A stretch of DNA of 64,000 bases from Myroides albus (GCF_009711045.1 NZ_WMJX01000015.1:1-64000), one strand, 5' to 3'. Positions 9,183-17,933 are shown, counted from the stretch's first letter. Translations and numbers: made by a program. Notes: a model not told the origin generated them from the sequence alone.

Positions 9183-9962
9183 ATGAAAAATTTGTATTTA
9201 ATTGTATGTGGTGTATTGCTGATGGGAAGCACTACTGTCTCGGCTCAAAAAATTGAAGGAAAGATATTTGATAAGGAGCTGAATGTTCCAATTGCTGAAG
9301 GGGATATTACTTTTTATAGTAAGAAAGGAGATAGAATTGCGACTGTTTATACTAATACAAGTGGTCAATATGAGTTTGAACCTAAAGACTTGGCGTTAGT
9401 ACATAAGATAGTGGGGACAGCAAAAGATTATACAAAGGCAGAAGTATTAGTTAATCAAATAGAAGATGGTGTTGTTGCTAATTTTGGTCTTTTAAAGGAT
9501 AAAGGCGCTTTAAAAAATAACACGTCTTATACTGCTAAAGAAACTGAGGCGCGTGCAAGATTTAAAGAAGAGAGGGTAGATAATAGTAGGAGCTTAACAG
9601 TAAGTAGAACAGATTATAGCTTTGTGACTTTGCCTACTTTTTATTACGATTTTAATAGTTCGTATATGACGCCTGAGAATAAATCAGTTGTTGATCAAAT
9701 TGTTAATTTGATGAGACAAGACAACTCTATTCGAATTCGAATTCACGTTTATAATGATACAAGAGGAAATTCGAAGTACAACGAATGGTTAACTGAACGA
9801 AGAGCAACTAGAGTGTACGACTATATGATTGCTAAGGGAATTTCAAGAGATCGATTAGGTACAAGAGTAGAAACTATTAACAGTGATATTCCAAGAAAAT
9901 CAGATAGCTATGCAAGATCTTCTTCTCAAGAGAATAGAAGATGTGATTTTGAAATTATATAA
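9183..9962 (+). CDS. OmpA-family protein with N-terminal regulatory-like domain
   Basis: The start at ATG 9183 opens a signal peptide (MKNLYLIVCGVLLMGSTTVSAQ); this gives 259 residues. Residues about 22-100 form a carboxypeptidase-regulatory-like beta domain (KIEGKIFDKELNVPIAEGDI, then TNTSGQYEFEP). A linker follows, and then an OmpA C-terminal domain with YYDFNSSYMTPENK and NDTRGNSKYNEWLTERRA, which carries the Asp and Arg that bind diaminopimelate in peptidoglycan. It has no beta-barrel, so it should be a periplasmic cell-wall-binding protein. It is much shorter than the OmpA protein at the start of the window. The gene is monocistronic, between its own promoter and a strong terminator. Confidence 0.88.
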   Translation: MKNLYLIVCGVLLMGSTTVSAQKIEGKIFDKELNVPIAEGDITFYSKKGDRIATVYTNTSGQYEFEPKDLALVHKIVGTAKDYTKAEVLVNQIEDGVVANFGLLKDKGALKNNTSYTAKETEARARFKEERVDNSRSLTVSRTDYSFVTLPTFYYDFNSSYMTPENKSVVDQIVNLMRQDNSIRIRIHVYNDTRGNSKYNEWLTERRATRVYDYMIAKGISRDRLGTRVETINSDIPRKSDSYARSSSQENRRCDFEII

Positions 9963-9986
9963 AAATTTAGTTTGTTGAAATAGTAT

Positions 9987-10029
9987 AAAGCTCCTTATTT
10001 GTAAATATTACAAATAAGGAGCTTTTTTT
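9987..10029 (+). terminator. Strong intrinsic terminator
   Basis: A perfect stem of about 16 bp (AGCTCCTTATTTGTAA with TTACAAATAAGGAGCT) has a 3-nt loop and is followed by seven T. Confidence 0.92.
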
Positions 10030-10098
10030 GTGCTTTTTAATGTGCAAGGTTGGTTGAATTATCTTATTTTTGGTCAATAATAACAACACAACAATTTT

Positions 10099-10782
10099 AT
10101 GGAACTTAAGTACAAAGGAAAAACAAAAGATGTTTATTCAATTGGAGGTAATCAAGTATTATTAAAGTTTAAGGATGATGTAACTGGTGAGAATGGGGTG
10201 TTTGACCCTGGAGCAAATACTGTAGGACTTTCTATCGAAGGAGTTGGGAAGAGTGGACTTAGAATGACCAAACACTTTTTTGAATTATTAAAAACTAAGA
10301 AGGTACCCTCACATTATGTGTCAGCTGATATAGAAGATGTTTCAATGGTTGTCAAAGAAGCGATTCCATTTGGCAAAGGCTTAGAAGTCATTTGTCGATT
10401 TAGAGCTGTAGGGAGCTTTTATAGAAGATATGGGGCATATGTGCAAGTGGGAGATCACTTAGATAGTCTGGTTGAATTGACAATTAAAGATGATGAAAGA
10501 GGAGATCCTACTATTTCAAAAGATACTTTGAGTATGCTTGGCATTTTAACTGATGTAGAATATGAAGCATTAAAGCAATTAACAAAAACGATTTGTCGCT
10601 ATATTAAAGAGGAATTAGCAACTAAAGGTTTGGAGTTATATGATATCAAGTTAGAGTTTGGACGTGATAAAGCTACAAATGATATTATCCTAATAGATGA
10701 AATATCTGGTGGGAATATGAGAGTTTATAAAGGAGATAAGTATATTGAACCATTAGAACTCGAAAAGGAGTTCTTTAAATAA
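10099..10782 (+). CDS. SAICAR synthetase-family protein (short PurC-like)
   Basis: This 227-residue protein has the SAICAR synthetase fold: an N-terminal KYKGKTKDVY strand-loop, then VICRFRAVGSFYRRYG (equivalent to the family's RN..AGS..RR signature) and LYDIKLEFGRD followed by LIDEISGGNMRVYK. Family members join aspartate to CAIR in purine synthesis. Two features are unusual. It is of the short type of about 230 residues rather than the longer form usual in flavobacteria. The second signature, normally DEISPD followed by R and W-D, reads DEISGGNMR here. A separate canonical purC elsewhere in the genome would suggest that this copy has another role. It is a single gene with a terminator on each side. 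Confidence 0.8.
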   Translation: MELKYKGKTKDVYSIGGNQVLLKFKDDVTGENGVFDPGANTVGLSIEGVGKSGLRMTKHFFELLKTKKVPSHYVSADIEDVSMVVKEAIPFGKGLEVICRFRAVGSFYRRYGAYVQVGDHLDSLVELTIKDDERGDPTISKDTLSMLGILTDVEYEALKQLTKTICRYIKEELATKGLELYDIKLEFGRDKATNDIILIDEISGGNMRVYKGDKYIEPLELEKEFFK

Positions 10783-10785
10783 AAC

Positions 10786-10816
10786 AAAAGCCCTCACATT
10801 GTGTGAGGGCTTTTTT
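10786..10816. terminator. Bidirectional terminator between convergent genes
   Basis: AAAAGCCCTCACA and TGTGAGGGCTTTT form a perfect 13-bp stem with A and T runs on the two sides, so it can work for both the PurC-like gene and the AbgT gene. Confidence 0.9.
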
Positions 10817-10832
10817 ATATCTATAAGTAATT

Positions 10833-12359
10833 TTATTGTACTGCTATTTCTAATTGTGCTCCAGGACCAATTGGTATTCCAAACCATATCCAAATGATCA
10901 GCAAGATAGACCATCCAATAAAGAATACAATAGTGTATGGGAGCATAGTGGATACAATGGTTCCAATACCAGCTTTTTTATCATATCGCTGCATAAAGGC
11001 AACAATAAGAGCAAAATAACTCATCATCGGTGAGATTATATTAGTGACACTATCACCAATGCGATAAGCTACTTGTACTAACTCAGGTGAGTATCCCAAT
11101 AGCATAAACATGGGTATAAAAACAGGTGCCATAATTGCCCATTTAGCAGATGCACTTCCCATAATCAAGTTAATCAATGCAGATACAATAACAAAAGCAA
11201 GCATCAATGGGATTGCACCCAAACCTGACTTTTGAAGTGTTTCAGCTCCTTCTATGGCAAATATTAAACCGAGGTTTGTCCAGTTAAAATAGGCTACGAA
11301 TTGAGCAGCAAAGAAGACAAGAACAATATATGAGCCTAATGTTTGCATTGCCTTAGACATTCCCTTCATAACGTCTTCATCGTTCTTGATTGTCTTGGCA
11401 CCAATTCCATAAGCAATACCTCCAATTGCTGAACCAATGAATAATAAGGCAACTATTCCTGACATAAAAGGAGATTTTAGTATTTGTCCATCTTCACTTC
11501 TTAAATATCCGTTCTCAGGAATTAAACCACCAAGAATAAAAGCAGTGAATAACAACCCGCCAATTAGCGCGTAAATAAGTCCTCTTTTTTCAAGTTTAGT
11601 TAATGGTTCAATAGATATAGCCTCTTCATCACCTTTATATTCTCCTAATCTTGGAACTACAATTCTTTCGGTAACCCAAGTACCTAAAATGGCAATAAGA
11701 AAGGTAGAGACAAATAAGAAGTAATAATTTGCAGCTGGGTTAACTACATACGTAGGATCAATAATTCGTGCCGCTTCTTCAGATAATCCAGCTAATAAAG
11801 GGTCGATAGTACCAAGTAATAAGTTAGCACTATAGCCTCCAGATACTCCCGCAAATGCTGCGGCTAACCCTGCTATTGGATGTCTTCCTGCTGCCAGGAA
11901 TATAATAGCAGCTAAAGGAACAAGTAATACGTAACCAACTTCACTTGCAGTATTTGACAAAATACCAGCAAATACGATTACAAAGGTTAAAAGCTTTTTA
12001 GGTGAGGATAGAACTATTTTTTTAAGTACAGTCCCAATAAGTCCAGATCCCTCCGCAATACCGATTCCCAATAGGGAAACAAGTACTGTACCGAGTGGGG
12101 CAAAGTTGGTGAAGTTAGTCACCATCTTAGTCAGTATTAAATGAAGTCCTTCTGCACTGACAAGATTAAAAGATTGTATTTCTTCTTTTGTTCCAGGGTG
12201 TATTACCGATAAATTGAAAAAACTAGCTATCCAAGAAGCAACAATAACTAATAGTGCAAAACTTGCAAATAAGGTTGCTGGGTGGGGTAGTAGATTTCCG
12301 ATTCGCTCTACCGAAGATAAAAACCGATCTACTAAACTTTTCTTTGTTTCTGTACTCAT
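10833..12359 (-). CDS. AbgT-family transporter
   Basis: A 508-residue integral membrane protein with about a dozen hydrophobic segments. It shows the AbgT/MtrF pattern throughout: [14 protein letters not shown] near the start, then [43 protein letters not shown] and, in the second half, [22 protein letters not shown] and [21 protein letters not shown]. The family includes the p-aminobenzoyl-glutamate importer AbgT and proton-driven sulfonamide/p-aminobenzoate exporters such as MtrF and YdaH; which direction this one works in cannot be told from the sequence. It is transcribed alone towards the PurC-like gene. Confidence 0.93.
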   Translation of the reverse strand: MSTETKKSLVDRFLSSVERIGNLLPHPATLFASFALLVIVASWIASFFNLSVIHPGTKEEIQSFNLVSAEGLHLILTKMVTNFTNFAPLGTVLVSLLGIGIAEGSGLIGTVLKKIVLSSPKKLLTFVIVFAGILSNTASEVGYVLLVPLAAIIFLAAGRHPIAGLAAAFAGVSGGYSANLLLGTIDPLLAGLSEEAARIIDPTYVVNPAANYYFLFVSTFLIAILGTWVTERIVVPRLGEYKGDEEAISIEPLTKLEKRGLIYALIGGLLFTAFILGGLIPENGYLRSEDGQILKSPFMSGIVALLFIGSAIGGIAYGIGAKTIKNDEDVMKGMSKAMQTLGSYIVLVFFAAQFVAYFNWTNLGLIFAIEGAETLQKSGLGAIPLMLAFVIVSALINLIMGSASAKWAIMAPVFIPMFMLLGYSPELVQVAYRIGDSVTNIISPMMSYFALIVAFMQRYDKKAGIGTIVSTMLPYTIVFFIGWSILLIIWIWFGIPIGPGAQLEIAVQ

Positions 12360-12468
12360 TCTATATTCTTAGTTAATTAAAAGTCGCAATATAGTACTTT
12401 TTCGTTATGTTAAGAATAATTATAATAAAACAGAAAACTTTCTTAATCGTTGCGCTAATGCCCAGTAA

Positions 12469-13134
12469 TTAGGGAGTCATCCAATTCTCAACATTATCAC
12501 ATAGATTCTGGATATCTTGTAAAAACATAGATGTATGATAACCATCGGCAATAGCGTGATTGACATATATACTTAGGCTGATTTTAACTTTATTTCCTTC
12601 TGTGTAGTATTTGCCAAATCGAATAATAGGTTGAAGGAAATTAGAGTCTTGTATCGTGTCTTGGCTAATGGATTCAAAGTTTATCCAAGGTACACAAGAT
12701 ATGGGAATTAAGTTAGCAGGTTGATTCTCTCTTATTTTAATTCCCTTTTTATCTTTGTACGTGTTAATATCTTGAATGATTATATTATAAAACTCTTGGA
12801 AGTCTTCGTGATACTCGCTCCATAAATCCGAGAAGCTACAATCGTCTTTGTGAAATATTGTAAAAGATGGTTGCATAAAACTCCACTGTCCTAATTGTCC
12901 ATTGTAAATAACAGTGCGAAAGGATTCGCTGTTATTAATGGCTCTGATAATCACATATAGGAAAATAGGGAAGAACTTGTAGTTACTATCCTTGTATTTG
13001 TGAAAAAGAGTAGTAATGTCAATTTTAATACTGACAGTATACTTTGATTTTAAATTATTGTGATAATACTCAAAGTAAGGTTTACGTGGCCAATTCTCAA
13101 GATCTATAGGGTGAAATATCGCTTTAGAGTGCAT
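12469..13134 (-). CDS. cat: Type A chloramphenicol O-acetyltransferase
   Basis: A 221-residue protein of normal length for CatA enzymes, which move acetyl from acetyl-CoA to chloramphenicol in the cytoplasm as trimers. The active-site signature near the C-terminus reads VNHAIADGYH, keeping the catalytic His (His193) and the structural Asp (Asp197) of the QxHHxxxDGxH motif; only the first His of the pair is Asn. The N-terminal block NWPRKPYFEYY also matches the family. The gene lies 7 bases after the SseB-like gene on the same strand, so the two are probably cotranscribed. Base composition is like that of its neighbours and no mobile element is nearby, so it looks like a resident chromosomal gene. 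Whether it gives resistance depends on expression. Confidence 0.9.
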   Translation of the reverse strand: MHSKAIFHPIDLENWPRKPYFEYYHNNLKSKYTVSIKIDITTLFHKYKDSNYKFFPIFLYVIIRAINNSESFRTVIYNGQLGQWSFMQPSFTIFHKDDCSFSDLWSEYHEDFQEFYNIIIQDINTYKDKKGIKIRENQPANLIPISCVPWINFESISQDTIQDSNFLQPIIRFGKYYTEGNKVKISLSIYVNHAIADGYHTSMFLQDIQNLCDNVENWMTP

Positions 13135-13141
13135 TTATAAA

Positions 13142-13921
13142 TTATTTTTTCGAATAGAAAGGCGTGGACTGATTGTAAAAGAACTCACTAAAGTCACCTC
13201 CTTTTTCAAGTTTTACTATATCAATTACTTCATCTGCTTTTAAATGTTGTTGACAGATTGTAGAAGTGAGTTTTGCTATTTGGCTAAATGGCAATTCTCC
13301 TTCGGTTTCAATGGCAATAATATAATGAGCATTTGTATCAATTTGATCCATAAAAGTCCATCCTATATGAGCGTGGGTAATTGCAATAATGCTTTTAAAC
13401 ATATTTGACAAATCACTGAGTAACGCTGTAGGACTTTGTTCTGGTGCCCCAATCAGAGCATTCATTCTAGTGTGAATAACAGGACTGTGTTTTGGAGTAA
13501 ATATTGATCCGTTTAGCATTTCAGAAATTTCTATCGGAATTAACTCTTTGTAGTATTTAGAGAAAGGGTTGACAATGATTTGATTCCCAATGGTCAATTC
13601 CAAGAAAGAACGGCCTCTAACCTTTATATAATCCATTTCTTGTGTAATTGCTCCTGAATCATAAATCCTGTCGGGATTTGTAAATACAGGGATTACACCA
13701 TTGTCAAGGGCTATAATTGGAACATGAGGGTCAATACCAACTGTAAGTTCAGAATTAGTATAACCTTGTTCAACTAAAACATATATATAATCTTTAAGCA
13801 TGCGTTCGTAGAACAATGCTCTGTATTCTGGCTTGGTTGCAGCTTCCTCAATAATTTGAGCTAAAGTCAAATTCTTATTGATTTTACCTGTGTTTTTTTT
13901 GCTTTTGTTGTAGAAAGACAT
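13142..13921 (-). CDS. SseB-like protein
   Basis: A 259-residue cytoplasmic protein with two halves: an N-terminal SseB domain (about residues 20-145, with VEQGYTNSELTVGIDPHVPI, IPVFTNPDRI and SFLELTIGNQIIVNPFS) and a C-terminal SseB-type domain (about 150-250, with HIGWTFMDQIDTNAHYIIAI). SseB was named for enhanced serine sensitivity in E. coli; the biochemical function is unknown, and related domains occur in immunity-type proteins. It is the first gene of a likely two-gene transcript with cat. No functional link between the two is known, so chance neighbourhood is possible. Confidence 0.8.
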   Translation of the reverse strand: MSFYNKSKKNTGKINKNLTLAQIIEEAATKPEYRALFYERMLKDYIYVLVEQGYTNSELTVGIDPHVPIIALDNGVIPVFTNPDRIYDSGAITQEMDYIKVRGRSFLELTIGNQIIVNPFSKYYKELIPIEISEMLNGSIFTPKHSPVIHTRMNALIGAPEQSPTALLSDLSNMFKSIIAITHAHIGWTFMDQIDTNAHYIIAIETEGELPFSQIAKLTSTICQQHLKADEVIDIVKLEKGGDFSEFFYNQSTPFYSKK

Positions 13922-14097
13922 TTTCTTAATTTGTTTTATTCAAAAGTACATTAATTAATTGGTTCAAGTCAAGAAATACAACGAAATTGAATGGGAATAT
14001 ATTGGATCAAACGCAGTAAGAAATGAGATTGACATTGATCTTATGCAGGAGTAATATTCGGTTTACTAATGGGCAATGGGCTTGATCAACTACAATT

Positions 14098-14128
14098 AAA
14101 AAAAGAGGCTGTTATTTAAAACAGCCTC
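14098..14128 (-). terminator. Terminator of the M42 peptidase gene
   Basis: On the minus strand GAGGCTGTT and AACAGCCTC form a 9-bp stem with a 6-nt loop, followed by seven T. It lies just after the M42 stop codon. Confidence 0.85.
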
Positions 14129-14136
14129 CATATTTG

Positions 14137-15228
14137 TTATTTAAAGTAAGAGAAAGTATCGTTATTCTCTATCTTTAGTACTGATTCATAAATCAAGCGG
14201 ATTGTATTTTCTACATCATCCTTGTGAACCATTTCAACAGTTGTATGCATATAACGCAATGCTAAGGAAATAAGTGCAGAGGCAACACCTCCATTGCTAT
14301 AAGCAAAAGCATCCGTATCAGTTCCTGTAACGCGTGACATTGCATTACGCTGAAATGGAATATTGTTTGCTACAGCTGTATCTTCAATTAGCTCTCTTAG
14401 TTTATTTTGAATAGCAGGTGCATATCCGATAACAGGACCTCTACCGATTTTGTTATCTCCTTCGATGTTTTTCTCTACCATAGGAGTATTAGAATCGTGG
14501 CACACATCTGTGACTATAGCAACGTTTGGCTTAATGGTCTGGGTAATCATTTCAGCTCCGCGAAGACCAACTTCTTCTTGTACTGCATTGACGATATAAA
14601 GTCCAAAAGGCAATACTTTATTGTTCTCCTTTAAGAGTCTTGCCACTTGAGCAATCATAAAACCTCCAATTCTATTGTCAATTGCTCTACAGACAAATTT
14701 GTTGTTGTTTAACACTGTAAATGTATCAGGGTATGTGATAACACAGCCTACGTGAACACCAAGTGTTTCTACTTCAGCTTTTGTTTCACATCCTACATCG
14801 ATAAAGTTTGTTTCAATTTTTGGAGCATCTTCTTTTCCAGCTCTATTTCTAATGTGGATTGCTGGCCAGCCAAATACACCTTCTACAATTCCCTTTTTAG
14901 TATGTATATGTACGCGTTTTGAAGGTGCAATCATATGATCACTACCACCGTTTCTTATCACGTGTATAAACCCATCATCAGTGATGTATTTTACATACCA
15001 AGAAATCTCATCAGCATGTCCTTCAATTACTACTTTATAAGGAGCATCAGGATTGATAACCCCGACAGCTGTTCCATAGGTATCCGTGATGAAGGTGTCT
15101 ACATAAGGTTTAAGGTATTGCATCCATAACTTTTGTCCATTTACCTCGTGTCCTGTAGCAGAAGTATTGTTTAAATAAGCTTCTAAAAAAGCCATTGAAT
15201 CCTCATTCAAAATCTTGTTTGTGCTCAT
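14137..15228 (-). CDS. M42-family metallopeptidase
   Basis: I place the start at the ATG at 15228 (MSTNKILNEDSM), giving 363 residues; the frame could open at a TTG 45 bases upstream, but that would overlap the divergent promoter. Metal-ligand motifs of the M42 family are all visible: EGHADEISW near residue 65, CRAIDNRIGG near 180, the catalytic-base pair in VQEEVGLRGA near 213, DVCHD near 235 and HTTVEMVHKDDV near 323. M42 enzymes are dinuclear-zinc or cobalt aminopeptidases (glutamyl aminopeptidase, TET-type) that form large cytoplasmic assemblies and finish peptide degradation. The gene is divergent from the DUF4294 gene, with less than 80 bases between them. Confidence 0.93.
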   Translation of the reverse strand: MSTNKILNEDSMAFLEAYLNNTSATGHEVNGQKLWMQYLKPYVDTFITDTYGTAVGVINPDAPYKVVIEGHADEISWYVKYITDDGFIHVIRNGGSDHMIAPSKRVHIHTKKGIVEGVFGWPAIHIRNRAGKEDAPKIETNFIDVGCETKAEVETLGVHVGCVITYPDTFTVLNNNKFVCRAIDNRIGGFMIAQVARLLKENNKVLPFGLYIVNAVQEEVGLRGAEMITQTIKPNVAIVTDVCHDSNTPMVEKNIEGDNKIGRGPVIGYAPAIQNKLRELIEDTAVANNIPFQRNAMSRVTGTDTDAFAYSNGGVASALISLALRYMHTTVEMVHKDDVENTIRLIYESVLKIENNDTFSYFK

Positions 15229-15283
15229 GTTTAGTTTTTTCGCTAATTTAATTAGAAAAGTGTTATAACTCAATTAAAATAGC

Positions 15284-15291
15284 TAATTTTG
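15284..15291 (+). promoter_or_regulatory. Promoter of the DUF4294 gene
   Basis: TAATTTTG is a consensus -7 element 15 bases before the ATG at 15307, which implies a very short leader. It also argues against the in-frame TTG at 15289 as a start. Confidence 0.5.
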
Positions 15292-15306
15292 GGTATATTT
15301 AACCTT

Positions 15307-16002
15307 ATGAAACGATTTGTTTTGCTTATTGTTTGTTTCGCAATTTATCCATGTCTTGGACAGGAAAAAGAGCTATTGCCTACACCGGAAATTCCCTCTG
15401 AAGTGATTATTGATGGAGATACAATTCAAAGTGTATCTATGCCTGAAATATTTATTGGCGTAGACATGAAAGAAGAAAAGTATCGTAGAGATATGATAAT
15501 TCTTCGCAATCGCATTCGCCGTGTTTATCCTTATGCTAAAGCTACAGCTCAGAATTTGATAATCTTGAACGAAAACCTAGAGAAGATAGAGTCAAAAAGA
15601 GATAAGAGAACCTATATCAAGCGATCTCAAAAGTATCTGGAAGGGCAGTTTAAAGAAAAACTGAAAAAGCTCTCGCGTAACGATGGTAAGATATTATTAA
15701 AACTGATTGACCGTGAAACAGGTCAAACTGCCTTTCAGCTAATCAAAGAGTTTAAAAGCGGTTGGACTGCCTTTTGGTCTAATACAACCGCGAGAACATT
15801 TAGCTTGAATCTCAAAAGTGAATATCATCCAGATATAGATTTAAACGACTTTTATCTTGAAACTCAACTCCAATATTTGTTCTATCGATATGAAATAGAA
15901 TATAGTAGGGGAGCAAGAGAAATAAAGTTTAACGATTTGAGATTATTGTGGCAAGAGAAAATAACAGAAGATCAATTTTTCCCATTAGAGTTGCGCGAAT
16001 AA
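15307..16002 (+). CDS. DUF4294 domain-containing secreted protein
   Basis: The start at ATG 15307 (MKRFVLLIVCFAIYPCLGQ) opens a signal peptide; the protein has 231 residues. The conserved core begins with IIDGDTIQSVSMPEIFI, passes through RRDMIILRNRIRRVYPYAKA and ends in IKEFKSGWTAFWSNTTARTFSLNLKSEYHPDIDLND, which is the pattern of DUF4294, a Bacteroidota family of unknown function. The middle is strongly basic and helical (about 90-140). The gene is followed after about 50 bases by dnaX on the same strand, so the two may share a transcript. Confidence 0.85.
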   Translation: MKRFVLLIVCFAIYPCLGQEKELLPTPEIPSEVIIDGDTIQSVSMPEIFIGVDMKEEKYRRDMIILRNRIRRVYPYAKATAQNLIILNENLEKIESKRDKRTYIKRSQKYLEGQFKEKLKKLSRNDGKILLKLIDRETGQTAFQLIKEFKSGWTAFWSNTTARTFSLNLKSEYHPDIDLNDFYLETQLQYLFYRYEIEYSRGAREIKFNDLRLLWQEKITEDQFFPLELRE

Positions 16003-16051
16003 TTTTCGCAATATGAAAATTAAAATTACCTTTGCCCTAATATTTATGCTA

Positions 16052-17134
16052 ATGGAACAATTTATCGTATCTGCCCGAAAATATAGACCACAAACATTTC
16101 AAGATGTTGTAGGCCAACAAGCTATTACCAATACTTTGCTAAATGCTATAGAGACCAATCACTTGGCTCAAGCTTTGCTTTTTACTGGTCCAAGGGGAGT
16201 TGGAAAGACTACTTGTGCCCGTATTTTAGCAAGAAAGATAAACCAACCAGGTTATGATGATCCTACAGAGGATTTTACTTTTAATGTCTTTGAGTTAGAT
16301 GCCGCGTCAAACAACTCCGTTGATGATATACGTAATCTAATAGACCAAGTAAGAATACCTCCACAGACAGGAAAGTACAAAGTGTATATTATTGACGAGG
16401 TTCACATGCTATCTTCAGCAGCTTTTAACGCTTTTTTAAAGACGTTAGAAGAACCTCCAAGACATGCTATATTTATTTTAGCTACTACTGAGAAACACAA
16501 GATTATTCCTACGATTTTATCGCGTTGTCAAATTTTTGACTTCAAGAGAATCACGATTAACGATGCAGCAAATCACTTGGCACTTGTGGCAAGAAGTCAG
16601 GGAATTAATTATGAAGAAGACGCCTTGAGAATCATTGCTCAAAAGGCTGATGGAGCGATGAGAGATGCGCTTTCTATTTTTGATCGCGTAGTGTCTTATT
16701 GTGGTAGAAACCTAACTAGACAAGCAGTTGCTGAGAATTTAAACGTATTAGATTTTGAATACTATATTCGTGTAACAGACTTGATTTTATCAGGTAATAT
16801 TCCGGCTTTATTGACTGCTTTTGATGACATCTTGGCAAAAGGTTTCGATGGTCATCATTTTGTTGCTGGTTTAGCTTCTCATTTTAGAAACCTGATGGTT
16901 GTTAAAACTCCTGAAACAGTATCATTACTGGAAGTAGGAGAACATGGAAAACAATTGTTTGTTCAACAGTCGCAAAGAGCACCTTTCCCTTTCTTATTGA
17001 GTGGAATTGAGTTAGCTAATGACTGTGACTTAAAGTACAAAGCCAGTCAGAATCAAAGATTATTAGTAGAGCTTTGCTTGATGCAGTTAGCTTCTTTAGC
17101 CATTGATGGCGAAAAAAAAAAGATGAATCAATAA
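16052..17134 (+). CDS. dnaX: DNA polymerase III gamma subunit (in-frame product of dnaX)
   Basis: The start is the ATG at 16052 (MEQFIVSARKYRPQTF); an ORF-extending ATG at 16013 adds only a non-conserved leader. The AAA+ clamp-loader motor is complete: Walker A GPRGVGKT at 46-53, Walker B IIDEVHML at 113-120, sensor 1 LATTEKHK near 143-150 and the SRC motif at 157-159. The four-cysteine zinc module of proteobacterial DnaX is absent, which I believe is normal in this phylum. Residues about 180-350 are the lid and oligomerisation collar. The zero frame stops at TAA 17132-17134 directly after the collar and after an A10-G run, giving a 360-residue protein of gamma type (domains I-III). Confidence 0.9.
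   Translation: MEQFIVSARKYRPQTFQDVVGQQAITNTLLNAIETNHLAQALLFTGPRGVGKTTCARILARKINQPGYDDPTEDFTFNVFELDAASNNSVDDIRNLIDQVRIPPQTGKYKVYIIDEVHMLSSAAFNAFLKTLEEPPRHAIFILATTEKHKIIPTILSRCQIFDFKRITINDAANHLALVARSQGINYEEDALRIIAQKADGAMRDALSIFDRVVSYCGRNLTRQAVAENLNVLDFEYYIRVTDLILSGNIPALLTAFDDILAKGFDGHHFVAGLASHFRNLMVVKTPETVSLLEVGEHGKQLFVQQSQRAPFPFLLSGIELANDCDLKYKASQNQRLLVELCLMQLASLAIDGEKKKMNQ
17112..17122 (+). other. A10-G slippery site in dnaX (candidate -1 recoding)
   Basis: The run reads G then ten A then G. In the zero frame it is read GAA AAA AAA AAG, and four codons later comes TAA. It contains A AAA AAG, the same heptamer that drives -1 frameshifting in E. coli dnaX. A -1 shift, or transcripts carrying 11 A, moves translation into the open frame that continues to 17922. 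No strong downstream hairpin is visible, which favours transcriptional slippage as in Thermus dnaX. A genuine mutation or a sequencing error in the homopolymer is the main alternative. Confidence 0.65.
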
Positions 17135-17922
17135 TTGTTTCTCCAGATCGATTAAAAGAAATCTTACAGCAATTACCACCCGTAAATGTTGAAGGGATGC
17201 TTTATCCTCTTAGTGCAGCTGTTGATCTGAATCAGTCATTTGACAATAATCAACTGCAGCAAGGTGGCGCTCCAATGCAAAACCAGTCATTTGATAACAA
17301 CCAAATGCAGCAAGGTGGCGCTCCAATGCAGAATGGACCATTTGATAACAACCAAATTCAGCAAGGTGGTGCTTCAATTCAAAACCAGCCCGTTGATAAT
17401 AATCAACTGCAGCAAGATACTACTCAACAGAATCTTCAAGGTTCATTTGCTCAAAACAATAAACGCGTAAATGCTTTATCACTTTCAAGTATCAGAAAGA
17501 AACGGGAGTTAGAGTCGTCTTTAGAAAAGAATATTGTCGATCCTGAAGATTTGCCAAGGCTGTTGTTTTCATTCGAGCAAATGATGAACGAATGGCAGTT
17601 ATATATGCAGAAGTTAAGTCGAACTGGTTATATGTTGATGTCTTCGTTGATGGGAATGACTCAACCAAGGTTGGAAAAACACATAATTTATTTGGAATTG
17701 CCAAATCATGGTTCGAAACTGAGCTTTGATGAGAATAAATATGAGTTAGTAAATCACTTAAGAAAAAAACTGAGCAACTATGATATTGAAATTATCATAG
17801 AAGTGAATGAAGAAATAAAATTAGTAAAGAAAGTATTTGATAATAAGGATAAATTAGATCATTTTATTAAGTTGAATGAGAATGTTCGTTTGCTTAAAGA
17901 AACATTTGATTTAGAATTTTAA
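17122..17922 (+). CDS. dnaX: Tau-specific C-terminal part of DnaX (-1 frame)
   Basis: After a -1 shift at the A10 run the frame continues KKKDESIIVSPDRLKEIL and stays open to 17922, so a full tau would have about 623 residues, a normal length for flavobacterial DnaX. The first ATG in this frame is at 17197, inside the segment, but no promoter precedes it. A Gln/Asn-rich linker with tandem repeats (17233-17418) is followed by a globular tail of about 150 residues (FSFEQMMNEWQLYMQKLS onward) that corresponds to the polymerase- or helicase-binding end of tau. The linker and tail are well-formed coding sequence, so this is not decayed DNA. CvfB follows 11 bases downstream. Confidence 0.8.
   Translation, partial: DESIIVSPDRLKEILQQLPPVNVEGMLYPLSAAVDLNQSFDNNQLQQGGAPMQNQSFDNNQMQQGGAPMQNGPFDNNQIQQGGASIQNQPVDNNQLQQDTTQQNLQGSFAQNNKRVNALSLSSIRKKRELESSLEKNIVDPEDLPRLLFSFEQMMNEWQLYMQKLSRTGYMLMSSLMGMTQPRLEKHIIYLELPNHGSKLSFDENKYELVNHLRKKLSNYDIEIIIEVNEEIKLVKKVFDNKDKLDHFIKLNENVRLLKETFDLEF
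17233..17418 (+). repeat. 51-bp tandem repeat inside dnaX
   Basis: Three full units and one partial unit of 51 bases start at 17233, 17284, 17335 and 17386. Each codes for 17 residues of the type QSFDNNQLQQGGAPMQN. The second unit is nearly identical to the first at the DNA level (NNQ-QQGGAPMQN conserved), while the third and fourth are more diverged. The repeat lies in the linker of tau, where length change would be tolerated. Confidence 0.85.
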
Positions 17923-17933
17923 TATATAAGTAT

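Noticed and set aside
17197..17922. An independent gene starting at ATG 17197
   Set aside because: The frame is open upstream to the A10 run and continues the dnaX protein; no promoter precedes the ATG.
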